DNA from: Candidatus Saccharimonadota bacterium
GTDB lineage: Bacteria; Patescibacteriota; Saccharimonadia; Saccharimonadales; Saccharimonadaceae
Assembly: GCA_017421325.1 (NCBI GenBank)
Contig: JAFOJO010000009.1
Span: 1 to 40,246, forward strand
Direction of reading: 5' to 3'
Length of the DNA: 40,246 nucleotides
In this document: positions 31,928 to 40,246 of the stretch, piece after piece
How positions within the stretch are numbered: position 1 is the stretch's first letter
Layout: each line of letters opens with the position of its first letter
Made by a program: the position numbers and the translations under genes
Notes under the pieces: model-generated
The model's input: the letters and a program-made list of their open reading frames with translations, nothing else
What the model was told of the DNA's origin: nothing
Databases searched by the model: none

Positions 31928-32709
31928 CAAAACTCCAGCTCAATAGAGATCGGGCAATGATCAGAGCCCATATAGTCCTCATAAATCTCCGCGTCTTTTA
32001 AATTTTTCCTTAAACTCTCCGATATAAAGAAGTAGTCTATCCGCCACCCTACGTTGTTTTCCCGCGCGTGCCCCCAATGGCTCCACCAAGTATATCTCTG
32101 CACTTCTGGATGTAGCACACGAAAAGTATCCACCAGCCCCGCGCTCAACAAATCACTCACCCCCTGCCGTTCTTCGTCTGTAAACCCTGCATTATGATGG
32201 TTCGCCTTTGGCCGTGCCAAATCTATTTCCGTATGCGCCGCATTAAAATCCCCACACACCACCACCGGCTTAAGTTTTTCCAGCTCTTTCAAATATTTTC
32301 GCACCGCTGGGTCCCATTTTTTCTCCCGCAAACTCAGCCGTTCCAGTCCTCTCTTAGAATTTGGCGTATAAATATTCACCAAATAAAATTTTTCAAATTC
32401 CGCCGTTTGCACTCGCCCTTCATTTAGCGGATCGCCAAACTGGTCTGCAAAATTCTCTTCCACCGGCAATACATTTTTTACGCTTAGCGGCTTAATCTTT
32501 GTAAAAATCGCTGTGCCACTATATCCCGCTCGCTCTGCCGAATTCCATAGCTCCTCATATTCCGGCAAATCCACTTCCGCCTGCCCCGGCTTTGCCTTAG
32601 TTTCTTGCAAACACAAAATATCTGGCTGCTCTTTTGTGATAAATTCTTGTAGCGCGCCTTTATTTAGTACCGCCCTTAATCCATTTACGTTCCACGAAAA
32701 TATTCTCAC
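31927..32709 (-). CDS. xth: Exodeoxyribonuclease III / AP endonuclease
   Basis: A 260-residue base-excision repair nuclease. It has MRIFSWNVNGLRA, LCLQETKA (catalytic Glu), NIYTPNSKRG, VVCGDFNAAHTEIDLARP (catalytic Asp/Asn), WRIDYFFIS and a terminal MGSDHCPISIEL (catalytic His). Length and motif order are normal for the ExoA/Xth family. It overlaps smpB by 4 nt and the ribokinase-fold gene by a TGATG junction, so the three form an operon. Confidence 0.96.
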   Translation of the reverse strand: MRIFSWNVNGLRAVLNKGALQEFITKEQPDILCLQETKAKPGQAEVDLPEYEELWNSAERAGYSGTAIFTKIKPLSVKNVLPVEENFADQFGDPLNEGRVQTAEFEKFYLVNIYTPNSKRGLERLSLREKKWDPAVRKYLKELEKLKPVVVCGDFNAAHTEIDLARPKANHHNAGFTDEERQGVSDLLSAGLVDTFRVLHPEVQRYTWWSHWGHARENNVGWRIDYFFISESLRKNLKDAEIYEDYMGSDHCPISIELEF

Positions 32710-33122
32710 GCGTATCTCCCACGTTCTATATCGCGTTTTTTAATAGTTTCACGCTTATCATATTTTTTCTTGCCTTTACCTACCGCTATCACTAATTTTA
32801 TATGGCGTCCACCACCCAGCAACTTCACCGGCACAATAGTAGAACCCGCCACTTTTTCTCGTCCTAGTGCCGCAATTTGTTTTTTAGTGGCTAGCAGTTT
32901 AATATTCCGTGCCGTTTCTGCACCGAGTGTCAAATTGTTCAGCCACAGTTCACCATTTCGTATCGTTACAAAAGACCCCTTTAATTGTACGTGATGATCG
33001 CGTATCGCTCGTACTTCCGGCCCAGCCAAGCTCATCCCCGTCGTCAGCTCATCACCTAGCGTATAATCATATCGCGCCCGCGCATTTACCGTCACCATAT
33101 CTGGGGTCTTTTTCTTTTTCAT
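32706..33122 (-). CDS. smpB: SsrA-binding protein SmpB
   Basis: Binds tmRNA and delivers it to stalled ribosomes. The 138-residue protein has the expected features: NARARYDYTL, GMSLAGPEVRAIRDHHVQLKGSFVTI, LWLNNLTL, and the C-terminal KGKKKYDKRETIKKRDIERG tail that reaches the mRNA channel. TATAAT (33129-33134) lies exactly 6 nt before the ATG, so it is predicted leaderless. First gene of smpB-xth-ribokinase-fold operon. Confidence 0.97.
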   Translation of the reverse strand: MKKKKTPDMVTVNARARYDYTLGDELTTGMSLAGPEVRAIRDHHVQLKGSFVTIRNGELWLNNLTLGAETARNIKLLATKKQIAALGREKVAGSTIVPVKLLGGGRHIKLVIAVGKGKKKYDKRETIKKRDIERGRYA

Positions 33123-33128
33123 ACCCCA

Positions 33129-33134
33129 ATTATA
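33129..33134 (-). promoter_or_regulatory. Leaderless promoter of smpB
   Basis: TGA-TATAAT with exactly 6 nt to the ATG at 33122. Confidence 0.8.
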
Positions 33135-33150
33135 TCACACAGGGAGAAAT

Positions 33151-34131
33151 CTATCTTTTCTCTTCGAATCCAATGATTGGCTCATCAGTTTTAGATAACT
33201 TCACCGCCTTTTGTAAAAGCGCTTCAATTTTCGTATGATCTGCTTTTTGTTTATCTTCATCAAATGCCTCTTGCTGACGCTTTAAATCACCATAAAACCC
33301 GGTGCCCCTCGCCGCATTCCAAAAAATCTTTTCTTGCGGCACATTTTTATAATGCCACGGCTTATTAAACAAGTTAAAATGCACCAGTTTTGCATCTTTC
33401 GGCAACTCTTCTGCCGGCTCCATATTCCACTTGGAATCCAAATGCAAAATCTTCCCCCGCAAAATCACATTCATATAATCTTGGTCTGGCGCCACCAGAT
33501 CGGCATCATATTTATTTATCGTGTCCACCAACGCCGTCAAATACTTCATCTTACGGAGCGCCTTCATATTCATTACTAGCACCCCAGAGTTGCAATAATC
33601 TTGATACGGTACTCCTACCGCCTTATTTACATATGCCCGAAACTCCGGTATTACATCCACCTTCGGATCTACCATTGCCGCCATCGCATTACCATCTAAA
33701 TCAGTATCAAATAGCTCCCCAATATCCCCACGTAAAATCGTATCACTATCTATATACACACACTTATCATACATTGGGAAAAGCCGCGGAATAAAAAACC
33801 GATAGTAGTACACTGCCGAGGAAAAGAAATCCCCCGCCCCTTTTCGCCGCGAACAATATTTAATAATCGCCTTTAGGTACAAACTATTACTAATTCTCTT
33901 GAATTGTATCGCTACATTATCCGTTACAAGATTTCTCAACCTCACCCTATTCGCCAAATTTAGCCCATCATGCAAAATAATTACCCGATAATACCGCTTT
34001 TTGTTTACGCGCTGCGTCAACGAATGTATCGCCGCCGCTGCATACGGCGCATACGCACTATTTATCGTCAAAAATATCGGAACAACTTTAGTGTTTTTTA
34101 GCGGATTTAGGCCTGTACTGAAAATACTCAT
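33151..34131 (-). CDS. GT8-family glycosyltransferase 1
   Basis: A 326-residue GT-A enzyme of family 8 (galactosyl/glucosyltransferases). PIFLTINSAYAPYAAAAIHSL opens the nucleotide-sugar domain; the metal-binding DXD is in CVYIDSDTILRGDIGELF; YCNSGVLVMNM and VHFNLFNKPW are family motifs. Donor and acceptor are unknown. It overlaps the acyltransferase gene by 44 nt, the last of a three-gene cluster GT8-PlsC-GT8, probably making an envelope glycan or lipoglycan. Confidence 0.88.
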   Translation of the reverse strand: MSIFSTGLNPLKNTKVVPIFLTINSAYAPYAAAAIHSLTQRVNKKRYYRVIILHDGLNLANRVRLRNLVTDNVAIQFKRISNSLYLKAIIKYCSRRKGAGDFFSSAVYYYRFFIPRLFPMYDKCVYIDSDTILRGDIGELFDTDLDGNAMAAMVDPKVDVIPEFRAYVNKAVGVPYQDYCNSGVLVMNMKALRKMKYLTALVDTINKYDADLVAPDQDYMNVILRGKILHLDSKWNMEPAEELPKDAKLVHFNLFNKPWHYKNVPQEKIFWNAARGTGFYGDLKRQQEAFDEDKQKADHTKIEALLQKAVKLSKTDEPIIGFEEKR

Positions 34132-34924
34132 AACTATTCTTCTTACTATATTTTACCATAGAATCATAAGCTTCTTTTGCTAATTTCGCCCGGTTTTCAT
34201 CCTCACCCAAATTCACATCCGGCCAAAACGGTCCATCAATATACACATCCATCCTCGGCAAATCACCACGTTTTTTATCTTTGCGTTTATGGTACGTGGT
34301 AGTCATCGTAAAAATCGGCAAATTATTCCGTACTGCATATTTAAAAGATCTATCACCTGCTGGGAATTTACGTATCTTTGTGGCATACGGCCACACGTGC
34401 GCCTCTGGATATATCACTAGCACCTTCTTTTGTTTCAACCTTTTATCCACCGCCTTATTAAATGCTTTCTTCTCTTCTGTAGTTTTGCCCAGTGGCAACC
34501 CACCAATATACGGCAACACCTTACCAATTCCTGGAATTTTCAAATTCACCGGCGAAATAATCGTAAATATCCGCCGATCCGCCGCTAACGCCGGCCCAAA
34601 CACATCGTGAAACGGATTAGTATGGTTGGCATATATTACATACCCTTTTCCGCGCGCCTTTTTTAATTTTTCTCGCCCATAAAATTTCGCCTGCCAATAG
34701 CCCCGTTCATAATACTGCCCAAAAAGTTTAAAAATCCGGAACAGCATCGCCGAATACAATTTCACAAATGAATTTTTCGGGATAAATTCGTAACCTTCTG
34801 GCAATCCTACTTCTACCTTCTTTTCTTGCTCATCAGTCTTAATTGGGTCATCCTCTTCCGAAGCATAATAAAACACCCGTTCTTCTGCCGGAATATCTTT
34901 TTGAAACAATTCTGCCTTTGCCAT
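34088..34924 (-). CDS. PlsC-type 1-acylglycerol-phosphate acyltransferase-like
   Basis: A 278-residue acyltransferase of the LPLAT family, predicted to acylate a glycerophosphate or glycolipid at the membrane. Motif I is YVIYANHTNPFHD (H with five residues to D instead of the usual four), and the later block is LVIYPEAHVWP (usually FPEGTR). A hydrophobic stretch lies near residues 110-145. Substrate uncertain because both motifs deviate. The start overlaps the stop of the GT8 gene upstream (TAATG). Confidence 0.78.
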   Translation of the reverse strand: MAKAELFQKDIPAEERVFYYASEEDDPIKTDEQEKKVEVGLPEGYEFIPKNSFVKLYSAMLFRIFKLFGQYYERGYWQAKFYGREKLKKARGKGYVIYANHTNPFHDVFGPALAADRRIFTIISPVNLKIPGIGKVLPYIGGLPLGKTTEEKKAFNKAVDKRLKQKKVLVIYPEAHVWPYATKIRKFPAGDRSFKYAVRNNLPIFTMTTTYHKRKDKKRGDLPRMDVYIDGPFWPDVNLGEDENRAKLAKEAYDSMVKYSKKNSYEYFQYRPKSAKKH

Positions 34925-35745
34925 TATAAATTATCCTTTAGTTTCTCGTATTCTTTTAATATATCATCATATTCTGTAATTTTTAATACGTCATGAATTT
35001 TCTCCACCTCAAAAGGTTTTACTTTTTGTACCCTAAAATACGGCCAAAACTTAAAATTATTAGAAAAATGATGTAGCACCGTATCTTCGCGTGGCCGTTC
35101 GCCCTGCTCATTATATTTGCGTGGCATTAGCTTTCGTCGCGTAATAGATTTATTTAGCGCCGCCTGGTCCGCCAACATCATCCATCTCTGCATACATAAT
35201 TTCACCGCTTTCTCAAACATCCCAGTTTTAATACACTCTGGCATATTAAATAGCATCACGCCAGAATTCATATAATCAAAATTAAATATTCCATGATAAT
35301 GATAAAAGTTCTTTCCATAGATATCTAGCACCCCTGCCGCCTCAATTCCATCTAATTTCGTATTGTAAAATTCACTAATGTCCTTCCGGCATACTACATC
35401 ATAATCCAAATATAATATTCTATCTAGCTTTGCCAACTCCGGCACCTTATCCGCATAGAGTCGAAGCATCGAACAAGGCGTAAAATAAGATCCCATATTT
35501 TTACTCGGCAAATTCTTTACAAACACATCCGTCGCATCTATCAACTTCACAAAACTTTTCGCATTTTTCTTTTTCACCAATTCATCCAAAAACTTTGCCG
35601 CCTTTTCCGTAAACGCCTTCGTGTCCTCATAATTAATTGTCATTATATATATATTTAGTGGCTCAGAATTGTGTTTTATAAGCGACAAAATCGATACCAA
35701 CACCCCCCGCGCTATCCCCTTATCACCACAATACAATATATTCAT
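34924..35745 (-). CDS. GT8-family glycosyltransferase 2
   Basis: A 273-residue GT8 enzyme, first gene of the GT8-PlsC-GT8 cluster. MNILYCGDKGIARGVLVSI begins the fold; RILYLDYDVVCRKDISEFY has the metal-binding DXD; YMNSGVMLFNM and VLHHFSNNFKFW follow. The ATG at 35745 is chosen because TATAAT (35752-35757) lies exactly 6 nt upstream; an in-frame extension to 35862 crosses that promoter. Confidence 0.88.
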   Translation of the reverse strand: MNILYCGDKGIARGVLVSILSLIKHNSEPLNIYIMTINYEDTKAFTEKAAKFLDELVKKKNAKSFVKLIDATDVFVKNLPSKNMGSYFTPCSMLRLYADKVPELAKLDRILYLDYDVVCRKDISEFYNTKLDGIEAAGVLDIYGKNFYHYHGIFNFDYMNSGVMLFNMPECIKTGMFEKAVKLCMQRWMMLADQAALNKSITRRKLMPRKYNEQGERPREDTVLHHFSNNFKFWPYFRVQKVKPFEVEKIHDVLKITEYDDILKEYEKLKDNL

Positions 35746-35751
35746 ACATCC

Positions 35752-35757
35752 ATTATA
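35752..35757 (-). promoter_or_regulatory. Leaderless promoter of the GT8-PlsC-GT8 cluster
   Basis: TATAAT with exactly 6 nt to the ATG at 35745. Confidence 0.78.
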
Positions 35758-35864
35758 ATAAACTCTATTGCCAAAAATCAACCTATATATTACAATAAAC
35801 ATAAGTGGAGTAATCCTGCAAAAAATAAAAAGCAGAACAAAAATTTGGCTAGATGGCGACATAT

Positions 35865-35870
35865 TATAAT
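35865..35870 (+). promoter_or_regulatory. Promoter of the 1170-residue surface protein
   Basis: TATAAT (35865-35870). The predicted start at about 35877 is 5 nt before the GTG at 35882. Confidence 0.6.
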
Positions 35871-35881
35871 TGCCATGCGAG

Positions 35882-38800
35882 GTGAAGCAAAGGAAGGCTC
35901 ATACACCTAAAGTGAAATTTTTAAATATTTTGACAAAACGACACTTTTTAGTCGCAGGGAGTATTTTGCTAACGACCCTTTTATTCTGCTTCTCTGCCTT
36001 CGCCCTAAGCATCAATAGAAGCCCATTATCAATCTACGAGAAAAGCGATGGCGTAATCGTAGATGATTCAGAATCCCTCGAAGAAAACGACACTATCATA
36101 CCGAATATCAAATTTTCACAACCAGGTGATTTTATCACGTACAAACTAACGCTTAATAATAGCGACAATTCAGAATATAAAATAACCAATATTTCAGATA
36201 GCAACACAAACGAGAATATCGCGGTCTCGTATTCTTACGATGATACCGCGAACACTTCCGACAAAGATATTTACGTCACCTTAACCTACACACAGGAATC
36301 AACCAACGATTTAAGCCTTACGGATTTCGAAGTCACCATAAACTATGAGGAGACCGCCGAAGCAGAATCAACAGAAGAGACAAGCGACGAAGAAGACTTG
36401 CCTGTACCCAATACAGGTAGCACAAACGCGCCAAATACAGGGGACCAAACCTTTTCACAAACTTTCAACGCAAAGAGTTCAAACCGCATCTTCCAAAATA
36501 TACTACTCAGTGCTTTAATTTGCATCTTAGTAAGCATGTTCTATTTATTATTCCGAAGGTCGCGCAAAAACAAAGAATTCAATCTTGAAAAAATATCTCG
36601 TTCGCGCAAAATTTCCCATAATCTTGTTGGATTAATTATTGCTGGACTAATTATAACTGGCGGAGCAATCAGTATCACCTATGCTGCAAATAATAGTAGC
36701 ATAAAACTCCGCTTCGACTTATCAAAAGTTGAATTAAGCGTCAATCCAATCTCCCAACACACAATCAACTTTATAAATAATGCCCCAAATGTTGTCACCA
36801 ATATTCAAGAAACCACGAAAACCTGCGACCTCCAACCAGACGAAAGTTCTTGCGAAATCATACTCCCAAGCTTCACGACAAAACAAAACCACGAAGTTTT
36901 AGGCTGGAGTACGAACAAAAACGCAACCGAAGCCTCGTATCAACCAGGCGAAATCGTATCTTTTTCTGACGATACCACCCTTTACACGATTACGCGCGGT
37001 AAATTCTCGGCTTCGTTCGTCAACCAGCACAAAACTCATTTCAATCTTTCTCACGAATCCGATTCTTGCTATGTGTACAACAGCACTTCAAATTGTCGAG
37101 TCGCCACTCCAACCGCCAGCAAACAGTCCGCCAATGACGAATCTGAATTTTTAGGATGGAGCACAGATTCCACTTCTGCAGCACCAGAAATAGCAGCCGG
37201 AGGTTCAGCTAGTATCTCAGAAAACACTGCATTCTACTCAATTGCTTCCATACCACCAACTATAATTTCCGTCCAATTCGTCAACCAAGACCCAAATGGA
37301 ATTTCCATCTCTCAAGAATCAACGACCTGCACTATACCAGAAAATGAAACCGAATGTAGCATTACTCTACCAACGATCACCGCAAATCCTGGATATAACG
37401 CTCTCGGCTGGAGCAAATACTCCAGTCTCACCACTGCCGCCTACTCCGCAGAACAAGCTGTCACAGTTTCAGGTAGCACAACCTTCTATACCGTATCCTA
37501 CAAAACCCTCACCGCCACATTTAATAACTTACATACAGACTATTTCAGCGCTTCTTCATCATCAGCAACATGCCAAATATACAACGGCGCAGTTGGCGGC
37601 TGCACTACAACCACGCCAACAATTACTAAACTCACGGATGACGAACACACCACATTCCTAGGCTGGAACACCAATCCAAACACCAATGTCGGCACAGAAA
37701 CTGGAGCATCCCTACTAATCTACGACAATAACACTTATTACTCTATAGCAAAGATACCCACAGACACCATATACTCATTAAAGTTCTCCAATGATATATG
37801 GGATACATCAACACTTAGCCCGTTAAGTTACTTCTCTTCGACCGAAGACTGCACACGATCTTCGGAAGGATATTGTATCGAAGTAAGAAAGCGCTGTACA
37901 ATCTATACCTGGGAATCCTCTTGCACTATCACGGCCCCAGAGTTTGATACTATATCCGAATGGAGAGCCTATGGTTATGACACAATACACCCCTTAGCAT
38001 TCAGCAACCCATTAGATAAAACCGATAATTTTGCCGAAATAGGTCAAAATATTATCATCACGGCTGACAATAACGACCAAAAATATTACAATATGATTAT
38101 AAAACAAACCCCAGTCACAGCCTCATTCATCAATCAACACACTGACTATCTTGCATCTTCTTCCAATAGTCAATCATGCTACGCCCTCAATAATAATAAA
38201 TCTTGTAAAATCACAACCCCAGATCTAGCTCCAAAGCAAACCAATAACGATATCACGAAAGTTGCTTGGTCTAGAAGCCAAAACACCTATCAAAGCCAAG
38301 TAAACCCTGGCGAGATAATAAATATCTCAAAAGATACAACCTTTTACTCAGCCGCAACTGGTATCGCATACACTATTACCTTTGATAAAAATGTCAATTT
38401 TGAAGGATCAGATCCAACTGGATGCCGAACAAAACCCCAACTAGGCGGATGCGACGATAAGCAAAACAATCTCGCCGCCGACTCATTAAGCTTCTATTCC
38501 GCAAAATGCGTGGTAAAAGCTTCTGGGTGTTATCTAGCCAATTTGCCACGAATTTATTCAACTAGCAATATACCACTTGGCTTTAGTCTATCACAATATG
38601 GAGATGCCAATATTGCATCACTGTTAGAATATAATTTCATCGCGGACACCACAGTCTATGCTCGTGTCATAGATAGAGCCAACGTCACCACAGATGCAGA
38701 CGACCCAGTTCACTTTAACGAAACAGCCAAAATCTATGAACCAGGTAGTAGCACCGAATATTATCAAGTAGATTTTGACGAAGACTTAAAAGACGAACTC

Positions 38801-39394
38801 GTAGATTATTATGGTCCTTATATAGAGCGCGTATTCCAAAACGCACCACAATTATTCGTCATGCATGGCAAGATGAGATTCTTTAGCAGAGAACATTACA
38901 AAAATTATTTTGGCAGTTCACTCGCACACGTAGCCACTACTATCAAATTATATTCTCCAGTTGAATTCAGTCCCAACAACAGCAACGCCGTAGATGAATA
39001 TTCCAAAACATCTATCGTACACGAGTTTGGTCACGCAGTAGACGCAGCCTGGGGTGAATTATACGGCACCAACGGTTCTGGCCTTTACGGTCTCTCTTCT
39101 CAACCCGACATCAGGGCAATTCACGATTATTATAAAGAAAAGAAAGACAATGGCGAACAAGTACCTTTGCGCTCTTACGGCAGCTATGTAGAATTCTTCG
39201 GCGATGCTTTCGCCGTATGGTACAGAAAGAAGAGCGGCATGACGCAAGACTCTGCACACGGATACATTACAGAAGATATAGAAGCAATACTAGATAGCTA
39301 CTTATGCAACCCAGCATACGACAAAATCCCATACATTTCGTCATCCCCAGTCTGTGGCAATGGAACAATAATCCAAGATGTCGTGTATAATTAA
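35882..39394 (+). CDS. Large surface protein with repeats and C-terminal metalloprotease domain
   Basis: About 1170 residues. N-terminal signal segment (about 22-42), a beta domain, an acidic linker, then VPNTG and APNTG motifs, a transmembrane segment and basic residues (together like an LPXTG sorting signal), then a second hydrophobic segment (LVGLIIAGLIITGGAISITYA). From about 290 to 850 lie repeats of about 85 residues, each with two Cys and an LGWST core, resembling InlB/Flg_new repeats. The C-terminal about 250 residues contain IVHEFGHAVDAAW (zinc HEXXH) and VEFFGDAFAVWY with the probable third ligand Glu about 55 residues later, as in lethal-factor-like (ATLF) gluzincins. Probably a host-facing protease or autolytic processing enzyme. 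The start could instead be TTG 35870 or GTG 35909. Confidence 0.82.
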   Translation: MKQRKAHTPKVKFLNILTKRHFLVAGSILLTTLLFCFSAFALSINRSPLSIYEKSDGVIVDDSESLEENDTIIPNIKFSQPGDFITYKLTLNNSDNSEYKITNISDSNTNENIAVSYSYDDTANTSDKDIYVTLTYTQESTNDLSLTDFEVTINYEETAEAESTEETSDEEDLPVPNTGSTNAPNTGDQTFSQTFNAKSSNRIFQNILLSALICILVSMFYLLFRRSRKNKEFNLEKISRSRKISHNLVGLIIAGLIITGGAISITYAANNSSIKLRFDLSKVELSVNPISQHTINFINNAPNVVTNIQETTKTCDLQPDESSCEIILPSFTTKQNHEVLGWSTNKNATEASYQPGEIVSFSDDTTLYTITRGKFSASFVNQHKTHFNLSHESDSCYVYNSTSNCRVATPTASKQSANDESEFLGWSTDSTSAAPEIAAGGSASISENTAFYSIASIPPTIISVQFVNQDPNGISISQESTTCTIPENETECSITLPTITANPGYNALGWSKYSSLTTAAYSAEQAVTVSGSTTFYTVSYKTLTATFNNLHTDYFSASSSSATCQIYNGAVGGCTTTTPTITKLTDDEHTTFLGWNTNPNTNVGTETGASLLIYDNNTYYSIAKIPTDTIYSLKFSNDIWDTSTLSPLSYFSSTEDCTRSSEGYCIEVRKRCTIYTWESSCTITAPEFDTISEWRAYGYDTIHPLAFSNPLDKTDNFAEIGQNIIITADNNDQKYYNMIIKQTPVTASFINQHTDYLASSSNSQSCYALNNNKSCKITTPDLAPKQTNNDITKVAWSRSQNTYQSQVNPGEIINISKDTTFYSAATGIAYTITFDKNVNFEGSDPTGCRTKPQLGGCDDKQNNLAADSLSFYSAKCVVKASGCYLANLPRIYSTSNIPLGFSLSQYGDANIASLLEYNFIADTTVYARVIDRANVTTDADDPVHFNETAKIYEPGSSTEYYQVDFDEDLKDELVDYYGPYIERVFQNAPQLFVMHGKMRFFSREHYKNYFGSSLAHVATTIKLYSPVEFSPNNSNAVDEYSKTSIVHEFGHAVDAAWGELYGTNGSGLYGLSSQPDIRAIHDYYKEKKDNGEQVPLRSYGSYVEFFGDAFAVWYRKKSGMTQDSAHGYITEDIEAILDSYLCNPAYDKIPYISSSPVCGNGTIIQDVVYN
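39386..39391 (+). promoter_or_regulatory. Leaderless promoter inside the surface-protein gene end
   Basis: TATAAT in the codons for Y-N at the end of the large protein, exactly 6 nt before the ATG at 39398. Confidence 0.72.
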
Positions 39395-39397
39395 AAT

Positions 39398-39793
39398 ATG
39401 CATCTAGAAACTACTAGAAAGAAAATCCTCATTATCGCTATACTAGGAACAATTCCACTATTAGGTATTTCCATTTTAATCATTTTACTAAATCAAACCA
39501 AGCCTCTATTACCAGAAGTTGGGCTGCTATATGTTGACGATTACACACTCACAGTACATCCGTCCAAACAATATCAAGAACAACTTAGCAATAGCGAACA
39601 ATTAGTTTATTGCCTCAATACAGAAGCAAATCCCAGTACTTGCAATTGGCAAGATTCAAACAAATTCCAAATTGAGCATAATTATACTTATTACGTATAT
39701 ATTAAATCACTAGACACCAGCTTAATCTCTGAACCCGAAACATTCAATCATTCCATCCCAGACTATTCAGATTACACAAACGATTACGAATAA
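39398..39793 (+). CDS. Small membrane-anchored protein, unknown function
   Basis: Not recognised. The 131-residue protein has one N-terminal transmembrane segment (about 9-32, ILIIAILGTIPLLGISILIILL) and a polar, acidic, Tyr-rich outside domain (residues 40-131) with two Cys (YCLNTEANPSTCNW) and a YTYYVYIKS strand; it could be a single Ig-like or fibronectin-like beta domain. The start is fixed by TATAAT-N6. It is probably co-expressed with the large surface protein, 3 bp upstream. Confidence 0.7.
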   Translation: MHLETTRKKILIIAILGTIPLLGISILIILLNQTKPLLPEVGLLYVDDYTLTVHPSKQYQEQLSNSEQLVYCLNTEANPSTCNWQDSNKFQIEHNYTYYVYIKSLDTSLISEPETFNHSIPDYSDYTNDYE

Positions 39794-39799
39794 CAGCAT

Positions 39800-39820
39800 A
39801 AAAAATCGTCTAAAAGACGC
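39800..39820 (-). terminator. Terminator of tRNA-Leu(TAA)
   Basis: CGTCT-TTT-AGACG hairpin followed by TTTTTT on the minus strand, 2 bp after the tRNA. Confidence 0.88.
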
Positions 39821-39821
39821 T

Positions 39822-39906
39822 TGGTGCCCGAGATGGGACTTGAACCCATATGGTTTTCACCATTCGATTTTAAGTCGAACGCGTATACCAATTCCGCCAC
39901 TCGGGC
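39822..39906 (-). tRNA. tRNA-Leu(TAA)
   Basis: Class II tRNA of 85 nt. Acceptor GCCCGAG/CTCGGGC, anticodon arm TTCGA-CTTAAAA-TCGAA (anticodon TAA), variable arm TGGT-GAAA-ACCA, encoded CCA. TGG-TATAAT (39916-39921) is its promoter. Confidence 0.96.
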
Positions 39907-39934
39907 TTAAAATATATTATACCATAAGATAGCC

Positions 39935-40246
39935 TTATCGTGTAATCAAATACTGCACAATATAATATATTATAATCAATGTAAGTGAAATTACGGCAGT
40001 GATAATCGCCGGTTTTAGCTTGCGGGCTGTACGTTTTAGCATCGTAACGCCACAAACAAGTGCTATTGCGCCAGTCAATGCACCTACACCAATACCCACA
40101 GTATTGATAACTCCAAACACCATCGCGATGCCGCCGCCAGCAAGACCAAGTTTAAACGCTTCTACTTCAATCGACACCAGTTGCAGAAAAATCCCAAAAA
40201 GAATACCCAACAAAGTGGACACAATACTAACATTCGCCAGCCTTTC
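39935..40246 (-). CDS. Membrane protein fragment (5' end possibly beyond window)
   Basis: Not recognised. At least 95 residues with two to four hydrophobic segments (LLGILFGIFLQLVSI; GLAGGGIAMVFGVINTVGIGVGALTGAIALVCGV; IITAVISLTLIIIYYIVQYL) and a KRTARKLK loop. A GTG at 40222 could be the start, but the frame stays open to the window edge (ERLANVSIV before it), so it may be the C-terminus of a longer protein. It precedes tRNA-Leu on the same strand. Confidence 0.5.
   Translation of the reverse strand, partial: ERLANVSIVSTLLGILFGIFLQLVSIEVEAFKLGLAGGGIAMVFGVINTVGIGVGALTGAIALVCGVTMLKRTARKLKPAIITAVISLTLIIIYYIVQYLITR

Noticed and set aside
34088..34131. Frameshift between the acyltransferase and GT8 gene (44-nt overlap)
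   Set aside because: Both proteins have complete motifs and separate starts; a coupled overlap is the simpler reading.
39870..40055. Minus-strand ORF over tRNA-Leu(TAA)
   Set aside because: Shadow of the tRNA and of the membrane-protein gene; ends in tRNA-derived peptide WRNWYTRST.

Overview
The window looks like a chromosomal segment of a Patescibacteria (CPR) bacterium, most probably Candidatus Saccharibacteria (TM7). The assignment rests on gene content and style, not on a database search. Genes are densely packed and often overlap by 1-44 bases. Surface proteins of the FISUMP type occur together with a sortase. Core enzymes are reduced or divergent: LigA lacks zinc-finger cysteines, MetK is only 320 residues, and the Pth motif is altered. 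TGA is used as a normal stop. There is no rRNA, CRISPR array, transposase or reverse transcriptase in the window.

Layout. 1-4.6 kb: pyruvate kinase (cut by the window edge), a small membrane protein, tRNA-Glu(TTC), a GlcG/DUF336-like protein and ligA. 4.6-7.4 kb: a palindromic repeat element, then a minus-strand operon lemA-htpX-membrane protein. 7.4-9.6 kb: tRNA-Gly, a Na+/Ca2+-type exchanger, an EamA transporter and tRNA-Cys. 9.6-11.6 kb: a complex regulatory region and the first FISUMP surface protein. 11.6-16.7 kb, minus strand: pth, phoH, der, tRNA-Glu(CTC) and a DUF3048 protein. 16.8-23 kb: surface protein, gltX, two membrane-anchored proteins (one with PEGA), sortase and tRNA-Leu(CAA). 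23.2-25.8 kb: a Nudix hydrolase that looks acquired, and the second FISUMP protein. 26-31 kb: a short metK under a SAM-I-like riboswitch, a GT4 glycosyltransferase with a CDP-alcohol phosphatidyltransferase, and a DUF2207 protein. 31-35.8 kb: a second palindromic repeat, a ribokinase-fold protein, xth, smpB, and a lipid/glycan cluster (GT8, PlsC-type acyltransferase, GT8). 35.9-40.2 kb: a 1170-residue surface protein with repeats and a C-terminal HEFGH metalloprotease domain, a small membrane protein, tRNA-Leu(TAA) and a membrane-protein fragment.

Main new observations. (1) Both FISUMP genes are preceded by the same structured leader RNA of about 145-155 nt. It has a closing stem with compensatory changes, a core hairpin capped by a GNRA tetraloop, and a terminator-like 3' segment that can pair either with itself or with the core. 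I do not recognise it as a known riboswitch class. (2) The C-termini of the two FISUMP proteins have a sharply different, NNC-rich codon pattern and a C-type-lectin-like motif, as expected of diversity-generating retroelement (DGR) target regions. (3) About twelve genes have TATAAT-like -10 boxes exactly 6 nt before the ATG, which predicts leaderless mRNAs and fixes several start codons. (4) Two about 137-bp palindromic elements with co-varying arms start at the stop codon of the adjacent gene, and metK ends in a similar 110-bp palindrome. (5) tRNA-Gly has a T19/A56 pair in place of the near-universal G19/C56. (6) Two almost identical strong promoters, each followed at once by an intrinsic terminator, lie just downstream of tRNA genes.

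How the genes fit together: surface display (sortase, FISUMP and repeat proteins, DUF2207, LemA/HtpX membrane quality control) and glycolipid or envelope-glycan synthesis (GT4, CDP-alcohol transferase, GT8-PlsC-GT8) make up most of the accessory content, in keeping with a host-attached lifestyle. The rest is housekeeping translation, DNA repair and RNA metabolism.
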